Shown here piece by piece: positions 51,589 through 61,118 of a stretch of DNA of 64,000 nt. The stretch lies in assembly GCA_003315335.1 (NCBI GenBank), contig QNRL01000010.1:118411-182410 (forward strand), in the 5' to 3' direction. The position numbers and the translations under genes were made by a program. This DNA comes from Pseudocitrobacter faecalis (lineage in GTDB: Bacteria; Pseudomonadota; Gammaproteobacteria; Enterobacterales; Enterobacteriaceae). Within the stretch, counting starts at the first letter, position 1; every line of letters starts with the position of its first letter. Below the pieces are notes generated by a model. That model ran no database searches. It saw only the letters and a list, made by a program, of their open reading frames with translations, and was not told the origin of the DNA.

Positions 51589-52723
51589 AGGTAACAATCT
51601 CCACGACGGCCGCAACCTCAGCCAGCGCTTTAAGAAGCTGCGTGTCAATACTTTCTGCGGGTGTCTCAGTACACACAAGAATGCGGTCAAACTGCTGGTG
51701 GGCGACGTTATAGACAAAATTGGGGATGCCCAGCCCGTAGTTATCCGTAAAGGAAATGGCGGACTCAATGGCATAACCAACGGCGATAGGGGAGCGGGTG
51801 GTCGATCCATAAAATGCCTGTGCTCCGGCAGCTTCGAGCCGTTCAGCAAGCAGGAACGGCTCCCAGACGAATTCCCCGGTCCCGAGAACCAGAATACGTT
51901 CCCCCTTGTGGACGGAGACCTCATGGCCGAGATCGGCCGCAGGTGCGAGCATCCCCAGTCGGCCCCAGGACTGTTTTCCCTGGATGTCCCATTCTCCTCG
52001 TGAAGTTACGTTGACTTTCGGCATGTCCGGGACAGGTGCATCAGGTAATGGGGTCCATCCCCACTTACCGCTTACAAGAGAAACCGAAGTGACTGGTAAG
52101 GTGCTGCGCTCGGACAAGGCTTTGCCACTCCAGTCGGTAAGCGTAACGGCTATAACCTGTTCAATATGTTGAAGCTTGCCGGTATTACGCAGGGCTGAAA
52201 GCAGGTTAATAAAGGTATTACCGGTGGTTGCCTCGTCATCAATCAAAACCAGCGTTCGTGCGTTGGTAACACGACGTCTTTTCTCTTCATCATCTGGCAG
52301 ATAGATCAGATGATCGGTGGCGTGGCTGTGTTCTTCCTTGAACTCGCAAAGCAACGTGCCATCAACCGGGTGACGGGTAGAGGTCAGATAGACAGATTCA
52401 GGATGCTGGTGGCGCACTTCATCAAATACACCGGCCCCAAGCCCAACGGCGGTTTCAGCCATACCGATAAACAGTACGGGTCCTGTCAGTGTCGAGGGGA
52501 ACTGGCTGGCAAGCTGTCTGTAGGCCTGCCGCATGACTGAGGGTGGCACGGGAATGTGCCTGCCGAGTACTTTGCTGACAAACAGAAAGGCGCGTTTCGG
52601 GTTACGTCTTTCAGCGATGTCAAACAGGTCATCGAGCGAAACTTCACCCTGGTCGCGGGTTACCTGAATCGTACCGCATGAGAGGGTACGGCGATAAATC
52701 ATATCTTCGAGGATATCAGACAT
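51581..52723 (-). CDS. Phosphoribosyltransferase with C-terminal TRSP-like domain
   Basis: 380 residues. The PRPP-binding motif TLVLIDDEATTGNT is clear near residue 160, with a preceding hood region. The C-terminal half (ERILVLGTGEFVWEPFLLAERLEAAGAQAFYGSTTRSPI) is a second domain typical of ter-linked PRTases. It probably builds a base-ribose-phosphate intermediate. Translation is coupled with the HAD gene. Confidence 0.85.
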   Translation of the reverse strand: MSDILEDMIYRRTLSCGTIQVTRDQGEVSLDDLFDIAERRNPKRAFLFVSKVLGRHIPVPPSVMRQAYRQLASQFPSTLTGPVLFIGMAETAVGLGAGVFDEVRHQHPESVYLTSTRHPVDGTLLCEFKEEHSHATDHLIYLPDDEEKRRRVTNARTLVLIDDEATTGNTFINLLSALRNTGKLQHIEQVIAVTLTDWSGKALSERSTLPVTSVSLVSGKWGWTPLPDAPVPDMPKVNVTSRGEWDIQGKQSWGRLGMLAPAADLGHEVSVHKGERILVLGTGEFVWEPFLLAERLEAAGAQAFYGSTTRSPIAVGYAIESAISFTDNYGLGIPNFVYNVAHQQFDRILVCTETPAESIDTQLLKALAEVAAVVEIVTYE

Positions 52724-52732
52724 AAATACGCC

Positions 52733-53791
52733 TTAATTCAGAAGGTTAGAGAGTGATTCCGGGTATGCAATTACATCCGTAATGGATCTCACCGCAACCG
52801 GAGAAAAGGTGTTTTTAGCGCTCTGGCGCACCATATCTTCAGACATCAGACCGAGCTTAAAGGCAGCAAATAACCCAGGAAGGTTCACCCCGCTGTGAAG
52901 GGTATAACCCACCCCCCCTGACGGACGCATGTTGGTTTCAAGCAGCACCGGGTTGCCATTCACATCGTTTCGCGTCTGAACATTCACCAGCCCGTCGGCC
53001 TTCATAACCCTGGCGCAGTCACACGCCAGTTCCCAGGCGCTTCCTTCGTTTACCAGATACTGGATAACCCCTTCCTTACGGCGTCCCACGGCTGCGAGTA
53101 TTTCGCCCTTATCCGCGAGGATATCGACGGAAAATTCCGGGCCTGGCAGGTACGGCATCAAAACAAGGGGTTTAAACGACTCAGCAGCTGATGCTGCTGC
53201 AATATACTGTTGCGGACTGACCAGACGATGTTCGGGATGATTAAAGACGGCCATAGGCGAAGCACTGTCATCAAAGCGCCAGAATCCCATGCCATAGATA
53301 CCCGTCACCGGCTTCACGCATACCGGGCTGTCAGTGAACGGCGGGGCCGCGAGGTGTGTTTTTAATTCTGCCAGCGTATTCACCCGCCAGGATGGTACGA
53401 CCGGGAGACCCTTTTGCTCCATAAACTGAGCAAAAGTAACTTTTTCGTCAGCCAGAGTTAACCAGTCGACGCCCGTTGCACCGGTAGTAAGGGTGGCACC
53501 GGTCGATTCAATGGCTGAACGGTGTTCTTCAAACCACTGGCTGTTACGGCCAGTATGAATATGGTGGATGCCGTAGGACTGAATGGTTTCCTGGATAAAC
53601 TGAAGACGTTTTTGAGGATCTTCAGGTTCAGTCAAAGAATAGTCGGCAACGGAAAGGATTTCATTTCTTTCGTTACGGTGGGAGGCAAAAACGGTAATGG
53701 CAAAATTATTTTTTTTTGCAAATGATTTTACCCCCTGAATAATATCTCGCTGGGAGGATAAACCTTCCATAAACCAAATTTTCTTGTTCAT
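52733..53791 (-). CDS. ATP-grasp ligase of the ter locus
   Basis: 352 residues. ATP-grasp features: PVCVKPVTGIYGMGFWRF (ATP-binding lysine and loop), VLMPYLPGPEFSVDILADKGEIL and VQTRNDVNGNPVLLETNMRPSGG (metal-binding Glu and Asn). First gene of the minus-strand biosynthetic run, divergent from terZ. Probably forms an amide or peptide-like bond in the proposed metabolite. It encodes the KVTF site at a dispersed palindrome. Confidence 0.85.
   Translation of the reverse strand: MNKKIWFMEGLSSQRDIIQGVKSFAKKNNFAITVFASHRNERNEILSVADYSLTEPEDPQKRLQFIQETIQSYGIHHIHTGRNSQWFEEHRSAIESTGATLTTGATGVDWLTLADEKVTFAQFMEQKGLPVVPSWRVNTLAELKTHLAAPPFTDSPVCVKPVTGIYGMGFWRFDDSASPMAVFNHPEHRLVSPQQYIAAASAAESFKPLVLMPYLPGPEFSVDILADKGEILAAVGRRKEGVIQYLVNEGSAWELACDCARVMKADGLVNVQTRNDVNGNPVLLETNMRPSGGVGYTLHSGVNLPGLFAAFKLGLMSEDMVRQSAKNTFSPVAVRSITDVIAYPESLSNLLN
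53433..53443. repeat. AAAGTNACTTT palindrome, copy 15 (N=A)
   Basis: 13-mer at 53432-53444 inside the ATP-grasp gene, read on the minus strand as EKVTF. Confidence 0.9.
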
Positions 53792-54111
53792 TTTTTTTAA
53801 TTATCCGGAACGCCATGCAAATTTATGATTGAGAAGTGAGTCTATGAGTGTCTAAGCTACATGTCAATCATAATATGATTTATAACTCCTGTGGTTATGG
53901 AGTGCGTCAGGTTTTTTGGATTCCTGATAACACATTGATATTTAAATTAAACTTAGAAAATTAACACCCTGAAAAGGATTTCTTTTTGTGTTTTTACAGA
54001 AAACTACCAAAATTTCCCTTGTCAGAGAACTTCATCATGATATGATTTTCTTCGTCAGTTACTAAATATACCTTTGATTGTCTCGGTCATTACCATTTTA
54101 AGGAATAAAAC
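53792..54111. other. Divergent ter control region
   Basis: 320 bp between the ATP-grasp gene and terZ, very AT-rich. A perfect 10-bp inverted repeat TTATGATTGA / TCAATCATAA lies at 53823-53832 and 53864-53873, a possible operator near the minus-strand promoter. Confidence 0.55.
54019..54046 (+). promoter_or_regulatory. Predicted sigma-70 promoter of terZ
   Basis: TTGTCA at 54019-54024, a 16-bp spacer, TATGAT at 54041-54046, about 65 bp before the terZ ATG. Confidence 0.55.
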
Positions 54112-54693
54112 ATGGTTTCATTAGTTAAGAACCAGACGGTATCACTCAGCAAAGAATCATCTGCATTAAGCCAGCTTCATTTCGGTCTCGGTTGGGATCC
54201 GGTTAAGAAAAAAGGTCTTCTTGGAGGATTGTTTGGAGGCAACGACTCAATCGATCTCGATGCTGGCTGCGTATTAATGGACAGCACCGGTAAAACAATT
54301 GACACCATCTGGTTCCGCAAACTGGAATCCACCTGCGGCGCTGTTGTGCACAGTGGCGATAACCTGACCGGTGAAGGTGACGGTGACGATGAGGTGATTA
54401 ATGTCAACCTCTCCCGACTGCCTGCAAACGTTGAATACCTGGCGTTTACGGTAAACAGCTTCCGTGGTCAGTCGTTCAATGACGTCGAAAACGCGTTCTG
54501 CCGCGTTGTCGATCAAACCGGCAAAGAGCTGGCTCGCTACAAGCTGACTGAGCAGGGCTCACATACCGGGATCGTTATTTCTTCGCTGCGCCGTAATAAC
54601 GGCAACTGGGACTTTACCGCCCTTGGCCATGCCTGTCGCGGCCGCACAATTGACGATATGCACTCCGATATCGTTTCAGCGGTTATTCGCTAA
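54112..54693 (+). CDS. terZ: TerZ, TerD-family protein
   Basis: 193 residues. Calcium-binding blocks GLGWDPVKKKGL...IDLDAGCVL with the GLLGGLFGGND insertion, and [13 protein letters not shown]. First gene of terZABCDEF. The stop and the terA start overlap by one base (TAATG), so translation is coupled. Confidence 0.95.
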   Translation: MVSLVKNQTVSLSKESSALSQLHFGLGWDPVKKKGLLGGLFGGNDSIDLDAGCVLMDSTGKTIDTIWFRKLESTCGAVVHSGDNLTGEGDGDDEVINVNLSRLPANVEYLAFTVNSFRGQSFNDVENAFCRVVDQTGKELARYKLTEQGSHTGIVISSLRRNNGNWDFTALGHACRGRTIDDMHSDIVSAVIR

Positions 54694-55850
54694 TGAACCT
54701 GACGCCGGGGGGCAATGCCCCCGTTCCAGCCCAGGAGTTGCGGGTCCGGATCACCTCGGGCGGCCAGGTGGATGCTTCGGCGTTTCGCCTGTATGCCGAC
54801 GGGAAGGTGCAGGGTGATGCGGACATGGTGTTTTATGGTCAGCCACGTAACGATGATGGTACCGTCAGCCTGGTCAGTGAAGGCCAGTACTCAACCTTTA
54901 CTGTCGCGCTCAACCGGCTGAAACCTGATGTCCAGAAAATTGCGTTCACCGTGACCTGTGACGGTGGGCAGACGGTGTCCGGTCTTCGTAATCTTTCCAT
55001 CGACGTGGAGCAAGGGGCTACCGGCCTGGTTAGCGGCAGTGTCGAACTGAGCGGCCGTCAGGAAGCAGCCTTAATTCTGGGTGAATTTTACCGTCGTAAT
55101 AATGACTGGAAATTCCGCTTCGTTGCGCAGGGGTTCAACGGTGGACTTAAACCGCTGGCAGAGCATTTCGGCGTAAATATTGCCGACGAACCGGCTCCCG
55201 CAGCCCCGACTCCTCCGGTTGTAACCCCTCCGCCAGTTGAGACAAAAATCAGCCTGAGCAAGGTATCGCTGACAAAAGAGAAGCCTGCAATCAGCCTGAC
55301 CAAACGGGATAACTTCGGTGAAATCCGGATCAACCTGAACTGGCACCGGGGCAGCGGCAAATCAGGCTTTGCAGGCATGTTCGGCTCCAAAGGAATCGAC
55401 CTGGATCTGGGGGCCTTTGTTGAGCTTCAGGACGGGTATAAATCGGTCATTCAGGCGCTCGGTAATGCATTCGGTGATTATCGCGATGAACCGTATGTTC
55501 AGCTCAAGGGCGATGACCGGACGGGTGATGTATCAGACGGCGAGTGGCTGCATATCAATGGACGTGAATGGAAGCATATCCGCGAAGTGCTGATTTACGC
55601 CTTTATTTATGAAGGTGTTCCCAGCTGGGACAAGACTGATGGTGTGGTCACCATTCATGTGCCGGATCAACCGCCCATTGAGACCCGCCTGACCGAAGGT
55701 GAAAACCGTCGCACATTGTGCGCCATTGCCAGACTCGTAAACGAAAACGGCGCAATTAAAGTCGAGCGAATTAACCAGTACTTCAAAGGCCAGGACGAAA
55801 TGGACCGGGCATTTGGCTGGGGATTTCGCTGGAGCGCCGGTTCTAAATAA
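54693..55850 (+). CDS. terA: TerA, two-domain TerD-family protein
   Basis: 385 residues. An N-terminal TerD-like domain lacking the main acidic calcium loop (ITSGGQVDASAFRLYADGKV) is joined by a proline-rich linker (about 165-185, PAPAAPTPPVVTPPPVE) to a second TerD-like domain (INLNWHRGSGKSG...IDLDLGAFVEL, GDDRTGDVSDGE). The altered loops suggest a structural role. Position after terZ is the canonical one. Confidence 0.94.
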   Translation: MNLTPGGNAPVPAQELRVRITSGGQVDASAFRLYADGKVQGDADMVFYGQPRNDDGTVSLVSEGQYSTFTVALNRLKPDVQKIAFTVTCDGGQTVSGLRNLSIDVEQGATGLVSGSVELSGRQEAALILGEFYRRNNDWKFRFVAQGFNGGLKPLAEHFGVNIADEPAPAAPTPPVVTPPPVETKISLSKVSLTKEKPAISLTKRDNFGEIRINLNWHRGSGKSGFAGMFGSKGIDLDLGAFVELQDGYKSVIQALGNAFGDYRDEPYVQLKGDDRTGDVSDGEWLHINGREWKHIREVLIYAFIYEGVPSWDKTDGVVTIHVPDQPPIETRLTEGENRRTLCAIARLVNENGAIKVERINQYFKGQDEMDRAFGWGFRWSAGSK

Positions 55851-55872
55851 CACAGCAACAAAGGAAACAGGT

Positions 55873-56328
55873 ATGAGCTTTTTCGACAAAGTTAAAGGTG
55901 CCATTAACTCAGGCCGTGACGAACTGACCCGCCAGGTTGGCCGTTTCAAAAACAAAAAATTCATGCAGGGCACCGTTGCTGTATGTGCCCGTATTGCCGT
56001 ATCGAGTGACGGCGTAAGTTCGGAAGAAAAGCAGAAAATGATGGGCTTTCTGCGCTCTTCAGAAGAGCTGAAGGTCTTCGATACCAATGAGGTGATTGAG
56101 TTCTTCAATAAACTGGTTTCAAGCTTCGATTTCGATGTTGAAATCGGCAAGGGCGAAACCATGAAATACATCCTGGCGCTGAAAGATCAGCCTGAGGCCG
56201 CTCAGCTGGCCTTACGTGTTGGTATTGCCGTTGCGAAAAGTGACGGTAACTTCGATCAGGACGAGAAACTGGCCTCCCGCGAGATCGCTATCGCGTTGGG
56301 CTTCGACCCGGCTGAATTTGGCCTCTGA
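55873..56328 (+). CDS. terB: TerB
   Basis: 151 residues from ATG 55873 (AAGGAAACAG upstream); the frame's upstream extension overlaps terA and is rejected. Helical TerB fold with ARIAVSSDGVSSEEKQKM and VAKSDGNFDQDEKLASREIA, two acidic metal-binding helical repeats. It is thought to bind TerC and scaffold the Ter complex at the inner membrane. Confidence 0.95.
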   Translation: MSFFDKVKGAINSGRDELTRQVGRFKNKKFMQGTVAVCARIAVSSDGVSSEEKQKMMGFLRSSEELKVFDTNEVIEFFNKLVSSFDFDVEIGKGETMKYILALKDQPEAAQLALRVGIAVAKSDGNFDQDEKLASREIAIALGFDPAEFGL

Positions 56329-56350
56329 TCCACATCCCTAAGGGTAAAAT

Positions 56351-57391
56351 ATGGTTTCCACACACATCGGCTTCCCGACTGAAACGGTCATTGTTTTTAT
56401 TGCGCTTTCAGTCGGTGCCATCTTTATTGACCTGTTTATGCACCGTGATGACAAGCCTATTTCGCTGAAGAGTGCGGCGCTCTGGTCCGTATTCTGGGTT
56501 GTGGTTGCGATGGCATTTGCCGGTTTCCTCTATATCCACCACGGTGCTGAGGTTGCCAGTCTGTTTGTCACGGGTTATGCGCTGGAGAAAGTGCTGTCGG
56601 TCGATAACCTGTTCGTCATGATGGCCATCTTCTCCTGGTTCGCCGTTCCGGATCGTTATCGCCACCGTGTTCTCTACTGGGGGATCATTGGTGCCATTGT
56701 CTTCAGGGGCATCTTTGTCGCCATCGGTACGAGCCTGCTGAGTCTGGGGCCGTATGTTGAAGTTGTCTTCGCTATTATCGTTGCCTGGACAGCGGTCATG
56801 ATGCTTAAAAGCGGTGATGACGATGATGAAATTGAGGATTACTCCCAGCATCTGGCTTACCGCATGGTTAAACGCTTCTTCCCTATCTGGCCGAAGCTCA
56901 GAGGGCATGCCTTCCTGCTTAACCAGAAGGAAGTGGATGCTGAACTGGCGAAACCAGAAAACAGCGATGTCACCATTGGCCGTGGTAAAAAAGCGGCGCT
57001 GTATGCGACCCCGCTGTTCCTGTGTGTGGCTGTGGTTGAACTCTCGGACGTAATGTTCGCGTTTGACTCGGTACCGGCAATCATTGCCGTCAGTCGTGAA
57101 CCGCTTATCGTCTATAGTGCCATGATGTTTGCTATCCTGGGCCTGCGTACTCTGTACTTTGTCCTTGAGGCACTGAAACAGTACCTGGTTCATCTGGAGA
57201 AGGCCGTTATCGTGCTGCTGTTCTTCATCGCGGCAAAACTCGGCCTGAATGCGACCGATCACATCTGGCATCATGGTTACAGCATCGCGGCAACAACCAG
57301 CCTGTATGTTGTACTGGGTGTACTGGCGCTGGGCATTCTCGCAAGCGTCATGTTCCCGGGCAAACCTGAATCTGAGGAAAAGGGGAGTTAA
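56351..57391 (+). CDS. terC: TerC, integral membrane protein
   Basis: 346 residues with about eight to nine membrane segments. The family signatures GYALEKVLSVDNLFVM and VELSDVMFAFDSVPAI, each with acidic residues inside the membrane, are intact, as in metal-ion-exporting TerC/Alx proteins. A cytoplasmic loop (GDDDDEIEDYSQH) is very acidic. Confidence 0.96.
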   Translation: MVSTHIGFPTETVIVFIALSVGAIFIDLFMHRDDKPISLKSAALWSVFWVVVAMAFAGFLYIHHGAEVASLFVTGYALEKVLSVDNLFVMMAIFSWFAVPDRYRHRVLYWGIIGAIVFRGIFVAIGTSLLSLGPYVEVVFAIIVAWTAVMMLKSGDDDDEIEDYSQHLAYRMVKRFFPIWPKLRGHAFLLNQKEVDAELAKPENSDVTIGRGKKAALYATPLFLCVAVVELSDVMFAFDSVPAIIAVSREPLIVYSAMMFAILGLRTLYFVLEALKQYLVHLEKAVIVLLFFIAAKLGLNATDHIWHHGYSIAATTSLYVVLGVLALGILASVMFPGKPESEEKGS

Positions 57392-57439
57392 TCCCCTTAA
57401 GTGTTAACCTGAACAATTACTAATCGAAGAGGTTATTTT

Positions 57440-58018
57440 ATGAGTGTTTCTCTTTCCAAAGGCGGGAACGTCTCCCTAAGTAAAGCAGCTCCGTCAATGA
57501 AAAACGTCCTGGTGGGCCTTGGCTGGGATGCGCGTTCAACAGACGGTCAGGACTTTGACCTGGATGCTTCAGCATTCCTGCTGGCCTCAAACGGCAAAGT
57601 GCGCGGCGATTCAGATTTCATCTTCTATAACAACCTGACGTCATCCGACGGTTCCGTAACGCACACCGGCGATAACCGCACCGGTGAGGGCGATGGTGAT
57701 GATGAATCGCTGAAAATTAAACTGGACGCCGTCCCGTCTGAAGTTGACAAGATCATCTTCGTTGTGACCATCCACGATGCTCAGGCTCGTCGCCAGAGCT
57801 TTGGTCAGGTATCCGGTGCGTTTATTCGTCTGGTTAATGACGATAACCAGACTGAAGTTGCTCGCTACGATCTGACCGAAGATGCGTCCACTGAGACTGC
57901 CATGCTGTTCGGCGAGCTGTATCGCCACAATGGTGAGTGGAAATTCCGCGCAGTAGGTCAGGGTTATGCTGGTGGTCTGGCATCTGTATGTGCTCAGTAC
58001 GGCATTAACGCGTCCTGA
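57440..58018 (+). CDS. terD: TerD, calcium-binding protein
   Basis: 192 residues. Canonical Ter[35 protein letters not shown] and the C-terminal [19 protein letters not shown]. The two acidic loops bind calcium. Very similar to TerE downstream, so an ancient duplication. A dispersed palindrome lies between the two genes. Confidence 0.97.
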   Translation: MSVSLSKGGNVSLSKAAPSMKNVLVGLGWDARSTDGQDFDLDASAFLLASNGKVRGDSDFIFYNNLTSSDGSVTHTGDNRTGEGDGDDESLKIKLDAVPSEVDKIIFVVTIHDAQARRQSFGQVSGAFIRLVNDDNQTEVARYDLTEDASTETAMLFGELYRHNGEWKFRAVGQGYAGGLASVCAQYGINAS

Positions 58019-58022
58019 TCAA

Positions 58023-58033
58023 AAAGTAACTTT
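58023..58033. repeat. AAAGTNACTTT palindrome, copy 16 (N=A)
   Basis: 13-mer AAAAGTAACTTTT at 58022-58034, four bases after the terD stop. Confidence 0.9.
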
Positions 58034-58086
58034 TCTACCCGGGGCTGTTAATGCAGCCCTCATTCAACTGTTTGCAGGAGCTAAAA

Positions 58087-58662
58087 ATGGCAGTTTCTCT
58101 CGTAAAAGGCGGCAATGTATCTCTGACCAAAGAAGCACCAACCATGAATGTTGCTATGGTTGGCCTAGGCTGGGATGCCCGTGTAACCGATGGTCAGGGT
58201 TTTGACCTGGACGCTTCCGTGTTCGCAGTAGGCGAAGACGGTAAAGTGTTGTCAGATGCGCATTTCATTTTCTTCAATAACAAAACCAGCCCTGATGGCG
58301 CGGTAGAGCACCAGGGCGACAACCGTACCGGTGAAGGCGACGGCGACGATGAGCAGGTCAAAATCGATCTGACCAAAGTCTCAGCAGATATCAAAAAACT
58401 GGTGTTTGCCGTTACCATCTATGATGCAGAAGCGCGTAAACAAAACTTCGGCATGGTGAGCAACAGCTTCATGCGCGTTTACAACAACGACAACGGCACG
58501 GAAATTGCCCGTTTCGATCTGTCTGAAGATGCCTCAACCGAAACCGCTATGGTCTTCGGTGAACTGTATCGTCATGGCGCTGAGTGGAAGTTTAAAGCTG
58601 TCGGTCAGGGCTTTGCCGGTGGCCTGGCGGCTCTTGCCTCCCAGCACGGCGTTAACATCTAA
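58087..58662 (+). CDS. terE: TerE, TerD-family protein
   Basis: 191 residues from ATG 58087 (GCAGGAG upstream), aligned with the terD start ([12 protein letters not shown]). Blocks [21 protein letters not shown] and [14 protein letters not shown]. The in-frame start 12 codons upstream is less likely. Ends before a strong terminator. Confidence 0.96.
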   Translation: MAVSLVKGGNVSLTKEAPTMNVAMVGLGWDARVTDGQGFDLDASVFAVGEDGKVLSDAHFIFFNNKTSPDGAVEHQGDNRTGEGDGDDEQVKIDLTKVSADIKKLVFAVTIYDAEARKQNFGMVSNSFMRVYNNDNGTEIARFDLSEDASTETAMVFGELYRHGAEWKFKAVGQGFAGGLAALASQHGVNI

Positions 58663-58678
58663 AATAACGCTGAATCAT

Positions 58679-58704
58679 ACCCCGGCAATGCCGGGGTTTT
58701 TTTT
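58679..58704 (+). terminator. Rho-independent terminator after terE
   Basis: CCCCGGC / GCCGGGG with an AAT loop followed by eight T. Confidence 0.93.
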
Positions 58705-59090
58705 GGTTGCGATCCGCTATCAGGAGGGGGGGGGCAGAAAGGGTTCGGGAATCTCAGAAAGCAGAGAGATGTTAATTCTGACGTGAGCCTTTTAAAGGCA
58801 GGAAACGGATTTTTCTCTGGTTGCTGGTTAAAGCCTGTATTCCGTGCCTTATATCAACAGCATGCCCCTCTGATATATGTTACGTTTGCGACTTATGAAG
58901 GCACGGGTTCTGGAAGATAAAATACCCGACCAATGGAAATTCCAATTCAACAGGTATAGAAACTTCAACGTGATGAAATATGGTGTCACACCATATATAC
59001 GCCTCACCAGAAATCCAGCGTCCTGAACTAAGCCAGGGGAACCTATATAAACGCTGCGCTTTAAAATAATCAAAAATCAGGAGAGTTAAT
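58705..59090. other. terE-terF intergenic region
   Basis: No gene is seen. It holds a poly-G stretch near 58727 and a perfect inverted repeat ATATGGTG-TCA-CACCATAT at 58978-58996, about 95 bp before the terF start, possibly an operator. terF therefore probably has its own promoter. Confidence 0.55.
58978..58996. repeat. Palindrome upstream of terF
   Basis: ATATGGTG and CACCATAT separated by TCA, a 19-bp near-perfect dyad with the size of a regulator binding site. Confidence 0.65.
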
Positions 59091-60332
59091 GTGAATCTAC
59101 AATCCGGACAAAACATACCACTTCAGCAATCTGCGATCAGGCTGAATCTTCAGTACCCTACCAAATCCGGCTTTAAAGGCGAACCCGATACCTGCCTGTT
59201 CCTGCTTAATGCTCAGGGAAAGGTCAGCGGCGATTCTGACTTTATCTTTTACAATAATCTGTCTTCTCCTGAAGGGGCAGTAAAGCTCGTTACCGGTTCT
59301 CAGCAGTCCAGCATTGAGATAGCACTGGATCGTGTTCCTGCGAACATCAGTAAAATTGCAATCACAGTTGTCATTGATGGTGAAGATACCATCAGTGGGC
59401 TCAGTTCGTTGAGCATGCAGGCTCAAGGAATCGCTGAGTTCCAGGCTGAGACTCAGGGCCGCAGTGAGAAAGCAATTATCCTGGGTGAAGTATATCGGCA
59501 CAATGGCGCCTGGAAGCTTCGTGCGCTCGGGCAGGGTTTCAACGGTGGTCTTGAGCCTCTGGCCATTAGCTATGGCGTTGATGTCGCACAGCCAGCTCCG
59601 CAGCCAGCAAAGCCTGCTCGTATCAGTCTGGAAAAGAAACTGGAAACCAGATCTCCGCGCCTTGTAAGCCTCGCTAAAAAAGCCTCGGTCAGTCTTACTA
59701 AAAATAAACTGGACACCCTTGAGGCAGCGGTTGCATTTGTACTTGACGCATCCGGCTCAATGAGTGGCCAGTTCAGTAAGGGTAACGTTCAGTCTGTGCT
59801 GGACCGCATCGCCGTTCTTGCCGCCCAGTTCGACGACGACGGTGAAATGGATGTCTGGGGATTTGGAGAGAAGCATAAGAAGTATCCAAACGTCACACTG
59901 GACAACCTGGACACATATATTCAGTCCATTCGCGGGGCTGGAAAGCGTTCAGCCTGGGAGAACCTGCCGGGCCTCGGAGGGACAAACAACGAGCCTCCTG
60001 TGATGGAAGAAATAGTCGACTACTTTAAGGACTCGAAAATCCCGGTGTATGTTGTATTTATTACCGATGGCGGGATCAGCAAGACCCGGGCGATTAAAGA
60101 TGCAATCCGGCGTTCTGCCAACTACCCCATCTTCTGGAAGTTTGTCGGCCTGGGTGGTTCAAGCTACGGTATCCTCAAAAATCTGGATGACTTTACTGAC
60201 CGCCGGGTTGATAACACCCACTTCTTTGCCATGGATGATTTCGGTTCGATTAGCGATGAAAAGTTATATGATAATCTACTGGAAGAATTCAGACCGTGGA
60301 TCGATGAAACAAAAAGGTTAGGCATCCTTTAA
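59091..60332 (+). CDS. terF: TerF, TerD-like domain fused to VWA domain
   Basis: 413 residues from GTG 59091 with CAGGAGAG 8 bases upstream. N-terminal TerD-like half ([27 protein letters not shown]) lacking the full calcium loop; C-terminal VWA with MIDAS DASGS in [13 protein letters not shown] and TDGGISKT. It closes the plus-strand ter operon but is separated from terE by a terminator. Confidence 0.94.
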
Positions 60333-60360
60333 TACGCACAGTTTGAGCTTGGTTGAATGA

Positions 60361-60394
60361 GCTCTACAGCAGCTTAATACTGTAGAGCCTTTGT
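60361..60394 (+). terminator. Terminator after terF
   Basis: GCTCTACAG / CTGTAGAGC (60361-60369, 60380-60388) followed by CTTTGTT, a modest U-tract. Confidence 0.7.
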
Positions 60395-60422
60395 TCATTG
60401 GAAATCGTACAGGGAGGCGCAT

Positions 60423-60878
60423 ATGGACCGCATCAAGTACCTGAAATGGATAGCTGAAGAATCACCAAGTACGGCTCAGCAGCTGGTGGCCTGGTTAAAC
60501 AGAGCAAGGCACTATACGCCCGACATGAAAGAGCATCAGGCAGGTGTACAGATTCAAGAAAAGGGGATTGTTGTAGGGCTTAGACAAAGTACTAATCGTT
60601 ATCATGGAGATTGTCTGACCATACATGTGGTACGGCTTCCGGAAGAAATACAAAACAAGGGATGGTTTAAGTCTTTTCTGAAGCTTTGCTGTGAATCGAA
60701 TCCCTGGTGCGATGTTGTAATAGAAGACGTGAAAAACCCATATTTATTAAGCTTTTGTAAGAAACTAAACTTTACTGTATTAGATGAATTTTACCCGAAT
60801 ACTTACATAGTAAACACAGATGCCATTATGAGTTTACCTATCCCACCCTTAGGGAGATACGAAACCTATCTTTATTAA
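60423..60878 (+). CDS. Hypothetical protein, weakly GNAT-like
   Basis: 151 residues; GGGAGG lies before the ATG. The middle (DCLTIHVVRLPEEIQNKGWFKSFLKLCCESNPWCDVVIEDVKNPYLLSFCKKLNF) has the strand-helix order of the GNAT acetyltransferase core and a helix like those following the pantetheine site, but no clear acetyl-CoA motif. I rate the family call as low. Confidence 0.55.
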   Translation: MDRIKYLKWIAEESPSTAQQLVAWLNRARHYTPDMKEHQAGVQIQEKGIVVGLRQSTNRYHGDCLTIHVVRLPEEIQNKGWFKSFLKLCCESNPWCDVVIEDVKNPYLLSFCKKLNFTVLDEFYPNTYIVNTDAIMSLPIPPLGRYETYLY

Positions 60879-60974
60879 ACCTGCGAACCTTTACCGGTTG
60901 CGTGGGGAGCGGATGGACTTCGGCTAAAGAAAAATCACATCGTCTATTTTGACCAGAAAAAGCTAATCTGCTTG

Positions 60975-60998
60975 ATGTAATGCAGAAACGCATTACAT
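60975..60998. repeat. Inverted repeat, terminator- or operator-like
   Basis: ATGTAATGC / GCATTACAT with a 6-base loop, not followed by a T-run. Confidence 0.55.
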
Positions 60999-61118
60999 TA
61001 ATATCTTCTCCCAACAATCACCTGAACAATTCCCTGATTGCTTTTCACCTCATACCAGTGCTGGCTCATAGTTAGTCCTTAAGCAAATTTGTTATCGGAA
61101 TAAAGAACGAAGCCAGCC

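Noticed and set aside
56408..57274. 288-residue minus-strand ORF opposite terC
   Set aside because: Composition is His/Gln/Asp-rich as expected of an antisense frame; terC is certain.
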